A DNA stretch of 29,997 bases, from the NCBI GenBank assembly GCA_036897625.1, contig JAYMTA010000394.1, positions 1 to 29,997 of the forward strand, read 5' to 3'. How positions within the stretch are numbered: the stretch's first letter is position 1; every line of letters begins with the position of its first letter. Shown here piece by piece: positions 1-10,840 of this stretch. The notes under the pieces are model-generated. The model worked only from the letters and a program-made list of their open reading frames with translations. It made no database searches and was not told where the DNA came from. The stretch is from Pelargonium cotyledonis (Eukaryota > Streptophyta > Magnoliopsida > Geraniales > Geraniaceae). Made by a program: the position numbers and the translations under genes.

Positions 1-14
1 TATATATATATATA
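1..14. repeat. TA dinucleotide microsatellite at window edge
   Basis: The window opens with a pure TA run that probably continues to the left of the window. It is a simple sequence repeat in intergenic DNA. Confidence 0.8.
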
Positions 15-589
15 CACCGTAAGTTTATTAATATAAACATTTGTAAATATTTTATTAAGCTTCGAAGTGAGAAACAAAGTACAAACGACCTGAAAAAAAC
101 TGTAAATACAATGAAAACTAATAAGCAAAACAGATCAAGCATATCAAAGGTATTTTCCCATCAAAATCTTTAGTAGACACATATTTCTCCATGTGCAACA
201 CTCCACGATAGCCTGTTTCTTCCGGTAGATCTGACATTGAAATTTTTGGGCCACCAACCTTGCCTTTCCATCATTAGAAAAATCTAAGAGTGAGCTTAAG
301 CTAGAGTTTTGCTTTCGACGGGAAGATTCTAAAGGTGGAGCTGCTTGTCTTAGCTTCCAAAGGTAGAATCTTCGGTTCACTATCGGTTGTCTTTAGTGTA
401 ACCTGTTCTTGTTTCTTCGTGGATTAATTAATTACATGTAAACAAATAGTAGCATCTTAGCTCCAAATCCTCTTACTCTTCCACCGAAAGTCTTAGAAAG
501 AGAAGAAAGAAAAAGGACAATACCCTTAAAAAAAATAAACAAAGCTAAAAATCGAAATTGCCTATGAACTTTTGTTGTTTTTCATTGTC

Positions 590-754
590 AGAGTATAAAT
601 CTATTATTGGGTTTTCAACTATCATCTTAAACTTTTAATTGAGATGGTTCTTACACAAGCCAAGAGGTGGACTTGTGAAACCGGGCCACCGCGTGTTAGA
701 GTATAAAACTATTATTAGGTTTTCAACTATCAGCTTAACATTTTAGTTGAGATT
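590..754. repeat. Two-copy direct repeat, about 57-bp units 108 bp apart
   Basis: Copy 1 (about 590-647) and copy 2 (about 698-754) share the blocks AGAGTATAAA, CTATTATT and GGTTTTCAACTATCA, followed by TTTTA and TTGAGAT, with only scattered substitutions. Between them lies a more GC-rich spacer. This could be a degenerate terminal repeat of a small mobile element or a local duplication; no element type is identifiable. Confidence 0.7.
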
Positions 755-851
755 ATTATTTATAGTCACTAACAATAAGAATAGGCGACATATATTATTT
801 ATATGTTGTCCAAACCATTGTTGACAACATATATTGTTGATGTGATGTTGC

Positions 852-869
852 AAAAAAAAAAAAAAAAAA
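852..869 (+). repeat. Poly-A tract (18 nt)
   Basis: An uninterrupted run of 18 A follows GATGTTGC. It could be the tail of a retroposed sequence or plain homopolymer expansion. No box A/B promoter is visible upstream, so no element is called. Confidence 0.6.
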
Positions 870-1039
870 GGAGTAACGGTCTAATTTGGCCGTCACCAAA
901 AAGAGAACTTGTAGGCGAGAGACTTGTGGCAAAATCAATATGTTTAATAGACTTAATTTTTGCGTTACCAAAAATAAATTATAACCAATGAATCTAGTTA
1001 GATTAAGAATATAATATAACAATAGAATATATGCTCTTT

Positions 1040-1480
1040 TGTCATTTTTAGGGTTTTGTGGAAGTCGGAATAGAGCGGCGGCAGTGTCATTGTAGAAGTT
1101 GTACTGAGTTTAGGTGATTGCTGGTGTTCGGCAGTTTGTAGCGTTCTGGTGCAAGGCGGTGGGCGAAGGTTGGGGGCTGGTTAGAGCTGCGGGAAGAAAG
1201 TTGTGATTGAAGAGGATATGGAGATGGAAAATCGAGTTGGAAACTGATGGTAGGAGGCGCCGCACGTTGGAGAACGATGGTCGCAAGGAACAGGAGTTTG
1301 ACGAGACAGATGACCCGGATAGGGTCCGTCCCGGCGAGTGATCTTGGTTAGGGTGGCTGGGGTGGCTGAGGGTCACGCCAGTAGGGTCCGGGGGTCATGT
1401 TTTTGTTTGCGGGGGTTTGGTTTGGTGAGAGTTTTAGTGTTTAGTGATCAGCGATGTAGTGGGTCGGCGAGTATCGAGCG
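1040..1480. other. GC-rich island of unknown origin
   Basis: The base composition shifts sharply from AT-rich flanks to G-rich text on the plus strand (many GGCGG, GGGG and GGTGGC motifs), then returns abruptly. An 88-codon open frame on the minus strand (1110-1376) is rich in Ser and Pro and has no recognisable domain. It may be a fragment of a mobile element or of a degenerate gene. Confidence 0.35.
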
Positions 1481-2357
1481 TTCAAATCAGATCTTTTTAC
1501 CTTAAGATATAAATATAACCTCCAATTTTTAACTACAACTATTTTCTTTTCTTGCAATTCACTGCAAATAATATCTTGCCATATTCGAATTTCAAATGAT
1601 TTCAGATATATTATATTATATCAATTCAGATCTTATCTTAATTGTTTGATAAAATTATTGATGAATAGAAGTATAAGTGGGCCCGCATGCATTAATTAGC
1701 ACTTAATATCTTTATTACTCGTCCGTTCGTCCTTTCACCATTGCCACTCATTTTCGTCTCTTTACAACTCTTAACAATTCACTTTCTGGTGAAAAGCACC
1801 TCCTAAACCACCTTCAATAGTTACACTATCATATCCTCACACTCAACCCCAGCGATTTTACCTATGATTTTGAGATCAATTTCGCAAACTCACACACATT
1901 TAAATTTGTTTGGTCTTCAACCTAACTATATTTACAAGGTTTTCTTATGTGTTTCAATAATTTTGAGTTCTGAATCTGAACTCTCCATGCTGCTATGGTT
2001 TCTTTTTCTTTTGCCAATTCTTTGAGGCTGATTTGTTATAGGTTTATGGGTTCTGATTTAGTGTGAGAGCTTTACTGTAAAGTTTCGATTGGCTGATCTT
2101 TAATTTCATTAATGCATGGTGTTTTTTAAGTAGTATTTCTCAAGGCTGGTCTGACATCTTTTTCAAGTCAATGTGGTTGTATATACAAATGGATGAAAAG
2201 CGCATAAATGCACAATGAATACGAAAATAATGTCATGATCGATCTATGTTGTATTTTATGTATACATAATAGCTTACCAGCTAATTTTGCTGTTGCTCCA
2301 TCATTATACATTTATAATCATCTCATTCCAATCCTATCCCCAACCTGGGAAGCAAAA

Positions 2358-3680
2358 ATGTACAATATTATTCCATTTATTTTGTTAACTCAAATGATAG
2401 CTGTAGCATCAGCTAAAGTTCCGGCAGTGATAGTGTTCGGAGACTCCTCTGTTGATGCCGGGAACAACAATTACATCCCTACGATTGCCAAAAGTGACTT
2501 CCCGCCTTACGGCCGCGATTTCTTCGCCGGAGTCCCCACCGGACGCTTCTGCAATGGCCGCCTTCCTCCCGACTTCATCTCCCAGGCCTTCGACCTGAAA
2601 CCGGCCGTGCCAGCATACTTGGATCCCAACTATCATATTTCCGATTTTGCCACTGGGGTTTGCTTTGCCTCTGCTGCCACTGGCTACGACAATGCAACTT
2701 CTGATGTTCTAGTAAGTAAAACAATGTCCGTGATAGTTTGACACGTCACAATTTAACATTCATATTCCAATGAATTTAAGGCGCATAGCGCTTACATCAT
2801 ACTAATTTTGCCATTCTTATGTAAATTTCTTATTATTGTGATTGGATACAGAATGTGATTCCGCTATGGAAGCAAGTGGACTACTACAAGGAGTACCAAA
2901 CGAAGCTCCGATACTACCTTGGTAACAATAAAGCAATGAATTTAATTAGCGACGCTTTGTACTTGGTGAGCATAGGAACGAATGATTTTCTTGAAAATTA
3001 CCTTGCTATCCCGGGCGGCCGGCATTCCCAATTCACGGTGGGGCAGTACGAGGATTTTCTCGTTGGCATCGCCGGGAAATTTGTCAGGGAACTCTATGAT
3101 CTAGGAGCTCGGAAAATATCCCTGGGAGGGCTTCCTCCGATGGGGTGCTTGCCATTTCCGAGGTTTAGAAACTTCAAGAACCATCACGGTTGTGTGAAGG
3201 AGTACAATGCTTTGGCTTTGGATTTCAATGGAAAGCTGGAGGGTTTAGTAGCAAAATTGAACAAGGAGCTGGTTGGGATCCAATTGGTTTTTAGTGATCC
3301 GTACAACATTTTGTTGGACATTATAACAAGGCCTTATTTTTATGGTAAGCTCTTTAACTTTTGCGCCATTGTTAGTTCATAGAAAAGTAGTTTTTTTTTT
3401 TTTTTGTTATAAGCAAGCGTAACAACCGAGCTAAGCCCGAACCTGAGACCTCAGTGTAACAAATGAAAAATACATATTGCATGCAGGATTTGAAGTAGCG
3501 GAAATGGGATGTTGCGCGACGGGGACATTTGAAATGGGTTTTCTTTGCAGTAAGCACAATCCGTTGACGTGCAGGGATGCTGATAAATTTGTATTTTGGG
3601 ATGCCATCCACCCTTCCCAGAAAACCAACCAAATAATATCTGATTATTTACTTCAAAATGTTATTACAAAATTCTTATGA
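2358..3680 (+). CDS. GDSL esterase/lipase (SGNH hydrolase), secreted, copy 1
   Basis: Predicted secreted GDSL-type esterase of the plant family that includes At2g42990 and At4g26790. These enzymes hydrolyse acyl esters; the substrate of this one is unknown. Exons: 2358-2711, 2852-3344, 3487-3680 (GT-AG, phases 0 and 1), giving about 346 aa, the usual length. A hydrophobic signal peptide (about residues 1-19, ending ASA) precedes KVPAVIVFGDSS. Nucleophile Ser30 lies in block I (FGDSSVDAGNNN); block III is GTNDF; the catalytic Asp/His sit in DAIHPS (about D321, H324). ATG 2358 was chosen because it gives a signal peptide directly; an in-frame ATG at 2208 would add 50 residues and bury the signal. 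It forms a tandem pair with the gene at 7221, with the same intron positions. Family assignment is firm, substrate is not. Confidence 0.93.
3391..3460 (-). mobile_element. Possible truncated SINE in intron 2 of GDSL copy 1
   Basis: Read on the minus strand, the segment has a GAGGTCTCAGGTTCGGGCTT block (tRNA box-B-like GGTTCG), a short body ending CTTATAAC, and a 15-nt A tail (T run 3391-3405). The block resembles the box-B region of the SINE-like element at 5940-6140. The box-A half is missing, so it would be 5'-truncated or diverged. Tentative. Confidence 0.35.
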
Positions 3681-3774
3681 CCCATATGTTGAGTCACCAA
3701 TGTTATTATCCACTTAATTCATCACCTAGCTTTAGACTACATATATATACTGTAGACACAGCTTCATTCGAATC

Positions 3775-3780
3775 AATAAA
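3775..3780 (+). terminator. Probable poly(A) signal of GDSL copy 1
   Basis: A canonical AATAAA lies 95 nt after the stop codon at 3680 and is followed by T-rich sequence, as expected for a plant 3' end. Confidence 0.55.
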
Positions 3781-5939
3781 ATTGGCTTTTTCGTTTTTGT
3801 TTTTGTTTTTGTTTTCTGACCTATGTTGCCAAGATCTAATGCAGTGAGGTTGGTCCATGGACCGGTACTGAATCAGGTTGGCCCAAATATTGTTGCCAAT
3901 TCATCTCCGAAATTTGCCCCATAAACATATTGCATATATATGTACCGCAGTTTTGGCCCATAAAGGAGGATAAGGAGTAATGTTAGTAATAATTTACAGA
4001 GCATACATAACAAAACTAGTTTCATTATCCCCAACATCTATTTCATCTTAAAAAGTCAATAATTACATAGCATATGCAAACATAATTGTCATTATTATTA
4101 TTCCATGATCATTTTCTTCTTCGTCTTTACCCATTAATATCTTCTAATCATCATTATCATCATCATTATGGTTTGTTTATATGCAACTTCATTGTCTTCT
4201 AACTTCATATTATATAGATTTGCTTGGCAATAACCCACCACCAAACAGTTGGGTAAGGTGTAAAGTATACTTAGTCAAAGCTTAAAACCCACATATGAGC
4301 GACTCATACTTAATATCTTCGTTTTCTGTGCACGTCAACAATATGATATTTTGACATCTATGTTTTCTTTAATTCATATTTTGTATCTATGGTACAACAC
4401 AAATATGTCATTGATCTCTCTGTAAAATTCACTTTCCTGTTCTCCTCTAATTTGAAACACTGATATATCATTTCATTTTCCTTATCAGGCCCATTCTAAT
4501 ACACTTCATGAGCATCAATTCAATTATTTATTTTGACTACATATTTTATAATTAGAACCATTTCCATTTTTTGGCAGACCAATTTAGTCTTGCATTTCAT
4601 ACTAGTACAATATTCGGCATATATGTAATTCATCCTCACACATGGTGTAAGGAAACGGACGAACCTTCTCAAATTTAGTAGTACATACACATTTATGTAC
4701 ATTGACTTAAAGACACATTTTTAAAAAAAAGTTTGTTATAAGACATGATCATGAGTATATACGAGAGTAAATTTATCACACTTATTAGTTACTTCTTCTT
4801 AATATTATTTCAAAATAAAAACACTCATTCTAATATGAAAAATTTATTATTTTAGATTTTATAGGTACCCTCTCTCTTCCATTAAATTAACAACCATAGC
4901 TCTAGGTGAAGTTCAATGAATCGATAGATCTCCTTTGAAATAGAAAAGAAAAAGGAGTCTTGGTTTTGTATGCTTTTTCAATATTCTTACGTACCATCAA
5001 TCCTTTGTTGGATCAGTTGGTGGTTGAGGATCCATTATAAACCGATCGACCACATATATACCTAATATATAGAAAGTTGGAACCTATACTTTTATTTCAA
5101 ATGTCTTTTGGTTTTTGGGAGACTCTACAACTTAAGATGATCTATTTTCCACTCTAATTTTCTTCCCTAGAAAAAAACATTGATCGAGAAAGTGAGTCCA
5201 GTTGCAGAAAGAGAAGCATTGAAGCCTACAAAGAAATAAAGAATGTATAGCTTCAGGTTTTGTAAACACATTCGACATTAAGCTCTACAGTACTGAACAA
5301 ATATATTTATGGAACAAAAAAGATAGTAAATCTAAAAAAATCTCAACCATTCATTCATGAGAGACATGGTGCAATTAATAATTTATGTAGACAATAGAGA
5401 TTGGTGAGTCGCGTCAATATATTATATATATACATATCTTTGACGTTAATGTCTGAGAGAGAGGTAGTGCTTGAGGGGCCTAATAGGTACCAATGCTTAT
5501 TAAACAAGCGCCACAATTTCTGTTGGGTTAGCTTTGAAAGCCTAATTATAATACACACCAAAATGGTCATCTTCATGGCAGTTTCAAGTTGCAACAAATA
5601 CAGATTCACATTAATGTCTCTTCCTCTTTGGTCACTATGGAAGTCTTAATTTGTAGGTACTATTTGCCTTAATTGGCCACCCAAATGTTGTTACACTGCC
5701 TACGATGCACTTCTTCATCTATATATTCATCATTGCTAGCTCTCGTCCTAGCTAAAATGATTGCTCACTTTTAATTGTATAACGATTAAGATTTAGTTAG
5801 TTAGTGTTCCACCTTTTCCTTTATATATACTCTTGTCCTAACAATATTTTGTCATTCATTCATGTTTATTTGTATTTCATATCCTTTGTAGTTGTTACCA
5901 TGCTTGCATAGCCATACTTACTCATATTGCGTTCTCATT

Positions 5940-6140
5940 TTGTTGGGTCAAGCGGTTGATGTTTTTTGTATTTCATTTGAGGTTTCTCAGATTCGAGTCT
6001 CATTGCCGACGATGTTGAGTGAGATTTATTGGTTGAATGGAAGACCTATCAACTAACAGGATGATGTCCTCCATTAGAGAGTGAGAAACACTGGCATTTA
6101 CATTCATGTTGTCCCGTCGTTTATAAAAAAAAAAAAAAAA
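5940..6140 (+). mobile_element. tRNA-derived SINE (full-length-like)
   Basis: About 200 bp with the layout of a plant SINE. A box-A-like GGTCAAGCGGTTG (5946-5958) is followed 44 nt later by a box-B-like GATTCGAGTCTC (5990-6001). A unique body then ends CGTTTATA followed by 16 A (6125-6140). Box spacing and length fit a pol III-transcribed, LINE-mobilised SINE. I could not find convincing target-site duplications, so the ends are approximate. A related copy in reverse orientation lies at 6352-6474. Confidence 0.65.
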
Positions 6141-6351
6141 CAAGTTAATGTTCAAGGACAAGTAAGAAAATCTCATAGTGACCAAGGACAGTACTACGAA
6201 GCTGAAGTTGAGCATAACTTCCGTTGGCCTTAGAAAATCACACATTATTAAGAATAAGAGATTGGATTTCATGAAAAAGAAAATGATTGGGGATTGAGTA
6301 ATTAGAGAGTTACATGAGTGGAAAGAAGAAGTGATTAGTCTTCAAAAAGAC

Positions 6352-6474
6352 ATTTTTTTAGAGAGGTATCTCTCCCTTATAACTTTAAATCTCATACCGT
6401 CGACAAAAATTTCGAATTTGAAACCTCAAACTTAATAAATTCAAAACGTTTTAAATTGTTTGATCCAACAAATT
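6352..6474 (-). mobile_element. Second, shorter SINE-like copy, reverse orientation
   Basis: The reverse complement begins TTGTTGGATCAA, matching TTGTTGGGTCAA at the 5' end of the element at 5940. It continues to TTTGAGGTTTCAAATTCG, matching TTGAGGTTTC and the box-B region, then GTCGACGGTATG (compare GCCGACGATG). It ends near an A7 tract (T run about 6353-6359). The body is shorter than in the other copy. Homology of the 5' halves is clear by eye; the 3' end is uncertain. Confidence 0.5.
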
Positions 6475-6982
6475 TTGGTTCAATTTTTTTAGCATGCATG
6501 AAATTATATATTTTTCATGAGAGGCACGATTTATTGATCACAGATCGAATTCTCAAAGTTAATTATGGCTTGCTATATTTGGTGCCTTGGTTGATCATAA
6601 TTAATGCACTAGTGTTATCACTAGTATTGTATCAACTTTCTGAACTGGAAATTTTCTTTCTCCTGTGCTTTACCTACCTAACAAAAATAATGCATGTTCT
6701 CTTCAATGAAATGAGGTGTTTACATTATGGTGTCGATCCATTTATTCAAACGGTCAAACGTCATTATTCTCGTACAAATCAACTACATTTAGAGAACAAA
6801 CTTAAAATATTATTCACGAATCATATTTATTTTATACAAGTTTTATCTCTAGCTACAGAAAATATATTCTTTTTGGTTTAATATTGTGAGGTGTCTTAAG
6901 TGGGTCCGCAAAGTCGCAGTTGACATCTTTAAACCGTTTAACAATGTCTAAATTAATTCTCATCCGAAATTTCGTCACAATT

Positions 6983-6990
6983 TATATAAA
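6983..6990 (+). promoter_or_regulatory. Possible TATA box of GDSL copy 2
   Basis: TATATAAA lies 231 bp before the chosen ATG at 7221. That would give a leader of about 200 nt. A second TATA-like string at 7176-7183 is so close to the ATG that it would leave almost no leader. Confidence 0.35.
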
Positions 6991-7220
6991 CTCCGACTCT
7001 TAGACTCAAGTCAAGTGGGTGATGTAATTTACGTTCTCTCTAGTCGCTGCAGTAAAAACTCCCAACCACCTATCATCACCACCACAACACCTCATTATCG
7101 AACTCCAATTTATTTTAAAAAACCAACATAAATGCACCACAACTTCCTCTCTACACAGTCCACTCCCCTAGCTACCTATATAACTATGGTTTGTGCAACA
7201 ATCGCAGGGTACAAACAAAG

Positions 7221-10200
7221 ATGATGAAAATGGCGCAAACACACAATATGTGGCTCCTCCTAGCTCCATTTCTCATGCTACTTTCTCAAACCGCTGCAAA
7301 AGTTCCGGCCCTCATCGTGTTCGGAGACTCTTCGGTTGATGCAGGGAACAACAACTTCATTCCGACCATAGCGAGGAGCAATTTCCTCCCCTACGGTCGC
7401 GATTTCCCCGGCGGTAAGGCCACCGGGAGGTTCTCCAATGGCCGGATTCCGACCGACTTCATCTCTCAGGCATTTGGGCTCAAACCAATCATACCAGCCT
7501 ACTTGGATCCAGCATACAATATTTCAGATTTTGCAATTGGTGTCACTTTTGCTTCTGCTGGAACTGGCTATGACAATGCCACTTCTAGTGTGCTAGTAAG
7601 TCTCCAACTCAAATATATATGCGTTTTCGCTTTATTTTTTTCACCTATGGTGTATTATCTATATGTTGAACGCTCGTAGCTATCCAGTTTCTTCTAAGTC
7701 ATTTAAGTCGTTTTTGTAATCATGTTTCTGGTAGTGATTCCATTGATTTTGTTTGTCTATTGTCAGTTAAAATAATTGGTTGCTACATTTCCAAGCTTTA
7801 TTACTTGGTTTTCTTAGCCAATGTCTTTGCATACAAGTGTCGAGACTTAAGTGACACAAAGTTTACTGCTTCTATATATGCATAAAAAACATTAAGTATT
7901 CATGAATGTTTGCGTCCATTATTTTTTTAATGTTTATTTATATATCTTTATCTTAATTCCCACATTTTTATATATATTTTTTAAAAGTATACATTTATTT
8001 AAGTTGTTTTTCACTTTTTAAAAATTTGTACACTTACTCACAATTAAGTTTGTGTTCTCGGTTTAAAAAAAAAAAGTTTGTGATCTTAATCTCTTTCAAA
8101 AAAATAAAATGTGTTCTTAATCTTTCTCTTTATATAGATCAATTTCATCTTGCATCACCTTATTCTAAATTTCTAATTCTACTAGTAGTAAAATTTCAAC
8201 AAGTGTAATAATTTTTCTTGATATGAACGAAAATACACATACTCATAGTAGTGTTTTGTTTCATTAAAAAAAAGTTACAAGTATCTTTTCTTAGAAATTT
8301 TATAGTTGTGTGTCGATGGTAGGTCGATCCATCCAAAAAAGTAGAGTTATAGTAAATTGGTAGGGAAGGCCACATTTTTTCTTTCTGTACACACACATAT
8401 ATAATGATACACAACAAATGAAGTGATAATTAATTTTGCGATCCTTTGCAGTTTGTAATTAATCCATTACGCAATTAATTGTTATTGGATCAATAATTAT
8501 TGTTCCACATTAATTTTGCAGGATGTGATACCATTGTGGAAGCAACTAGAGTACTACAAGGCGTACCAAAAGAACCTCACAGCCCATTTTGGAGCCGCAA
8601 AGGCAAAGGATATTATAGCCAACGGTATACACATGACCAGCTTGGGGACAAACGATTTCCTGGAGAACTACTACAACATGCCGGACCGGCGAGCCCAGTT
8701 CACCATCGAAAAGTACGAGGATTTCCTCGTGGGAATCGCCGGGAACTTTGTGAAGTCACTGTACGGACTTGGAGCACGCAAGATATCGCTGGGAGGTGTC
8801 CCTCCCATGGGGTGCTTGCCGCTCGAGAGAGCCACGAATATCATGAATGGAAATGAGTGCATGGGGAGGTACAACACTCTGGCTCTTGATTTCAACGGGA
8901 AGCTCAGCAAATTGGTGGCTGCTTTGAACAAGGAGCTCTATGGAGCCAAAGTGGTGTTTTCCAATCCATACAACATTTTCATGAGTATTGTCAAGAAGCC
9001 TTCCCAATATGGTAAGCTTATCACTCATCAATTACTTATTTTCGTTTTCAAATAAGTGTCGTATATTATGTTTAGGAAGTTAGTTGAGCAAGTAAAATAC
9101 TTATTTTGAGACTTCTAAAGTATACTTTACTTAATACATAGTATAAAACCTTAGTTCATTTATGATCAACATTATCTTCATAATATTACGAATTAACCAG
9201 TCCGTTCGTTTCAAAATAACGGTTTTGTGAAAAGTAAGAACAAGTTAAGTTATTCTCTTTATGCTCTCATGTATTCTAGCTTGTTGTAACAAAATCGTGA
9301 AATTGTTGATAATTCATGCATTACTTACTAATCGAAATAGAAAATGACAATTATTTTGAAATAGAACAAGAAAATATTAGATATTGGATCATTTATATGC
9401 TAACAAGTTACATATAAATATGTTTCGATAAACTTTATATACATTTTTTTTATCAGTCCTCATCTTTTAACTCAAAACTTTACCATTTCTCATTTTCACA
9501 AGAAAATGTATGTCTGGACCTTCTAAAACATCCCCTAGTAAATTTATGTACGCATTTTTCTCCATTAATAACAATTACTTTATCATGTTTCCTCTCAATT
9601 TTAGAATATTCATCATTCTAAAATGCATCAAAAATTAGGTATAGATGTATACAAAATATTAATGTTAGAAACTGGTCTCTTAAAGTATATTGCCAACATT
9701 TTGGGTCCAACAACCAAGTTTGATACGTTGAAAACAAGAGAAGCATTGGCATTTATGCGTAGTCACATTAGTTGGGACTTTGGGGTGGCCTTAAATTCAT
9801 GTCTCTGTTTCTCTTTCATCGACACATGTCAACTTTCCGTCTCTTTTGCCATTTATTTCCTCTGTACTTGGCCGGTGAAGCATTTAATTTTGAACCACCT
9901 CCCGATCATCAACCATGTTTCACTTGTAAAATAATACACCCTCCGCCTCAAAATGAGTGTCTTGTTTGTCTAAATTTTTTATCTCAAAATAAGTGTTTTG
10001 TTTCTATTTTTATGCTATTATATTAGTGTTCTTCCTATATTACCCTTATCACTTATGCACATGAGGTATAGATGGAGAAAGTGACGGTTATATTGGAGAC
10101 ACACTAAATTATCTTGTAATTCTTAATTTTTACAAAAAAAAAATAGAAACAAAACACTTATTTTGAGACGGAGGGAATATTATTTTACTATATCTCACAA

Positions 10201-10671
10201 TAACACAAATAAATGTGTTCTTTGCTACAAGAAGATGATATTCGTGTTCCAACAAGCTAGGCGTATGAAAACACCACGCATTAATAAGTGCACACAACCA
10301 TGTATTTTCAAAACACATATACTCGATACAAATGTACATGTCGATACCTTCCTGAACTATATTTGGTGCGTGTTTTCCAACGGGATTTGTTATTTTGTTG
10401 AAGAAACTTCTTTAAGCACATCAATCATATCGGTTATGTTTGAGCATTGATATATAAAGTTAATATTGATGATGCAGGATTTGAGTCAGTAGCAGTGGCA
10501 TGTTGCTCCACCGGGATGTTCGAGATGGGCTATGCGTGTAGTGACACTAACCCATATACGTGCACAGACGCGTCTAAGTATGTGTTTTGGGATGCTTTCC
10601 ATCCTACTGAGAAAACAAGTCACATTATAGCTGCTTACCTAGTTAAGAATGTTTTGGGTGTCTTTTGTTGA
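7221..10671 (+). CDS. GDSL esterase/lipase (SGNH hydrolase), secreted, copy 2
   Basis: Tandem paralogue of the gene at 2358. Exons: 7221-7595, 8522-9011, 10478-10671, giving about 352 aa. The N-terminus has a hydrophobic signal segment (residues 10-26), then KVPALIVFGDSS with nucleophile Ser37, block III GTNDF, and Asp/His in DAFHPT (about D327, H330). ATG 7221 is followed by in-frame ATGs at 7224 and 7230; the first has A at -3. Splice sites match those of copy 1 exactly in position and phase, but the introns are 926 and 1466 bp instead of 140 and 142 bp. Intron 2 carries a MITE. The reading frame is intact across all exons, so both copies look functional. Substrate unknown. Confidence 0.93.
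9937..10177. mobile_element. Stowaway-type MITE in intron 2 of GDSL copy 2
   Basis: About 241 bp flanked by TA dinucleotides (9935-9936 and 10178-10179). The terminal inverted repeats read CACCCTCCGCCTCAAAATGA on the left and, reverse-complemented, TTCCCTCCGTCTCAAAATAA on the right. These fit the Stowaway (Tc1/mariner-derived) consensus CTCCCTCCGTCCCAAAATAAG. An internal repeat starting about 9981 (CTCAAAATAAGTGTTTTG and beyond) is a near-perfect inverted match to the right arm. It has no coding capacity and would be mobilised in trans by a mariner-like transposase. Confidence 0.85.
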
Positions 10672-10834
10672 AACTACTGCTACTACTAGTGCTTACTTTG
10701 ATCACAGTTTATATGTAATGGTCTTTATATTTGTGTTATACATATATACATGTACGGCGTGGATAGGGATGAGACATTGTCATCTTTCATATGTATTTTC
10801 AATTCGAGAGTTTTTGCATGAAACTATATATATT

Positions 10835-10840
10835 AATAAA
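10835..10840 (+). terminator. Probable poly(A) signal of GDSL copy 2
   Basis: AATAAA lies 164 nt after the stop codon at 10671, in a TA-rich context typical of plant 3' ends. Confidence 0.5.

Larger units (their letters stand above)
15..2357. other. Intergenic region upstream of the first GDSL gene
   Basis: I recognise no gene here. It is AT-rich, with a direct repeat (590-754), an 18-nt A run (852-869), a GC-rich block (about 1040-1480) and, further right, the likely promoter and 5' leader of the GDSL gene that starts at 2358. Short open frames (144-380 minus, 1110-1376 minus) show no domain I know and are probably chance. No convincing TATA box can be tied to the downstream gene. Confidence 0.6.
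3681..7220. other. Intergenic spacer between the two GDSL genes
   Basis: AT-rich spacer of about 3.5 kb. It contains the 3' end of the first GDSL gene, two SINE-like elements in opposite orientation (5940-6140 and 6352-6474) and a possible TATA box for the second gene. The longest open frame (6456-6881, plus) is AT-driven, overlaps a SINE-like element and shows no domain. I see no gene. Confidence 0.6.

Noticed and set aside
144..380. 78-codon minus-strand open frame
   Set aside because: No domain recognised and no supporting exons or promoter seen; kept only as a note in the intergenic entry.
1110..1376. 88-codon minus-strand open frame in the GC-rich block
   Set aside because: Low-complexity Ser/Pro-rich product with no recognisable domain; the frame is probably open because of base composition.
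2208..2357. Upstream in-frame ATG extending GDSL copy 1 by 50 residues
   Set aside because: The extension would place the signal peptide internally; ATG 2358 gives a standard secreted protein of normal family length.
6456..6881. 141-codon open frame on the plus strand in the GDSL spacer
   Set aside because: It overlaps a SINE-like element, is AT-driven (rich in Leu, Ile, Phe, Tyr), and shows no domain or splice context.
8500..8856. 118-codon open frame on the plus strand
   Set aside because: It lies in a different frame over exon 2 of GDSL copy 2, whose own frame encodes conserved family motifs.
9199..9360. Possible second Stowaway-like element in intron 2 of GDSL copy 2
   Set aside because: TTTCAAAATAA occurs near the left and in inverted form near the right, but the outer TIR bases and TA flanks do not match well enough.
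9600..9624. Small inverted repeat TTTTAGAAT / ATTCTAAAA
   Set aside because: Nine-base AT-rich arms in an intron are expected by chance in such composition.
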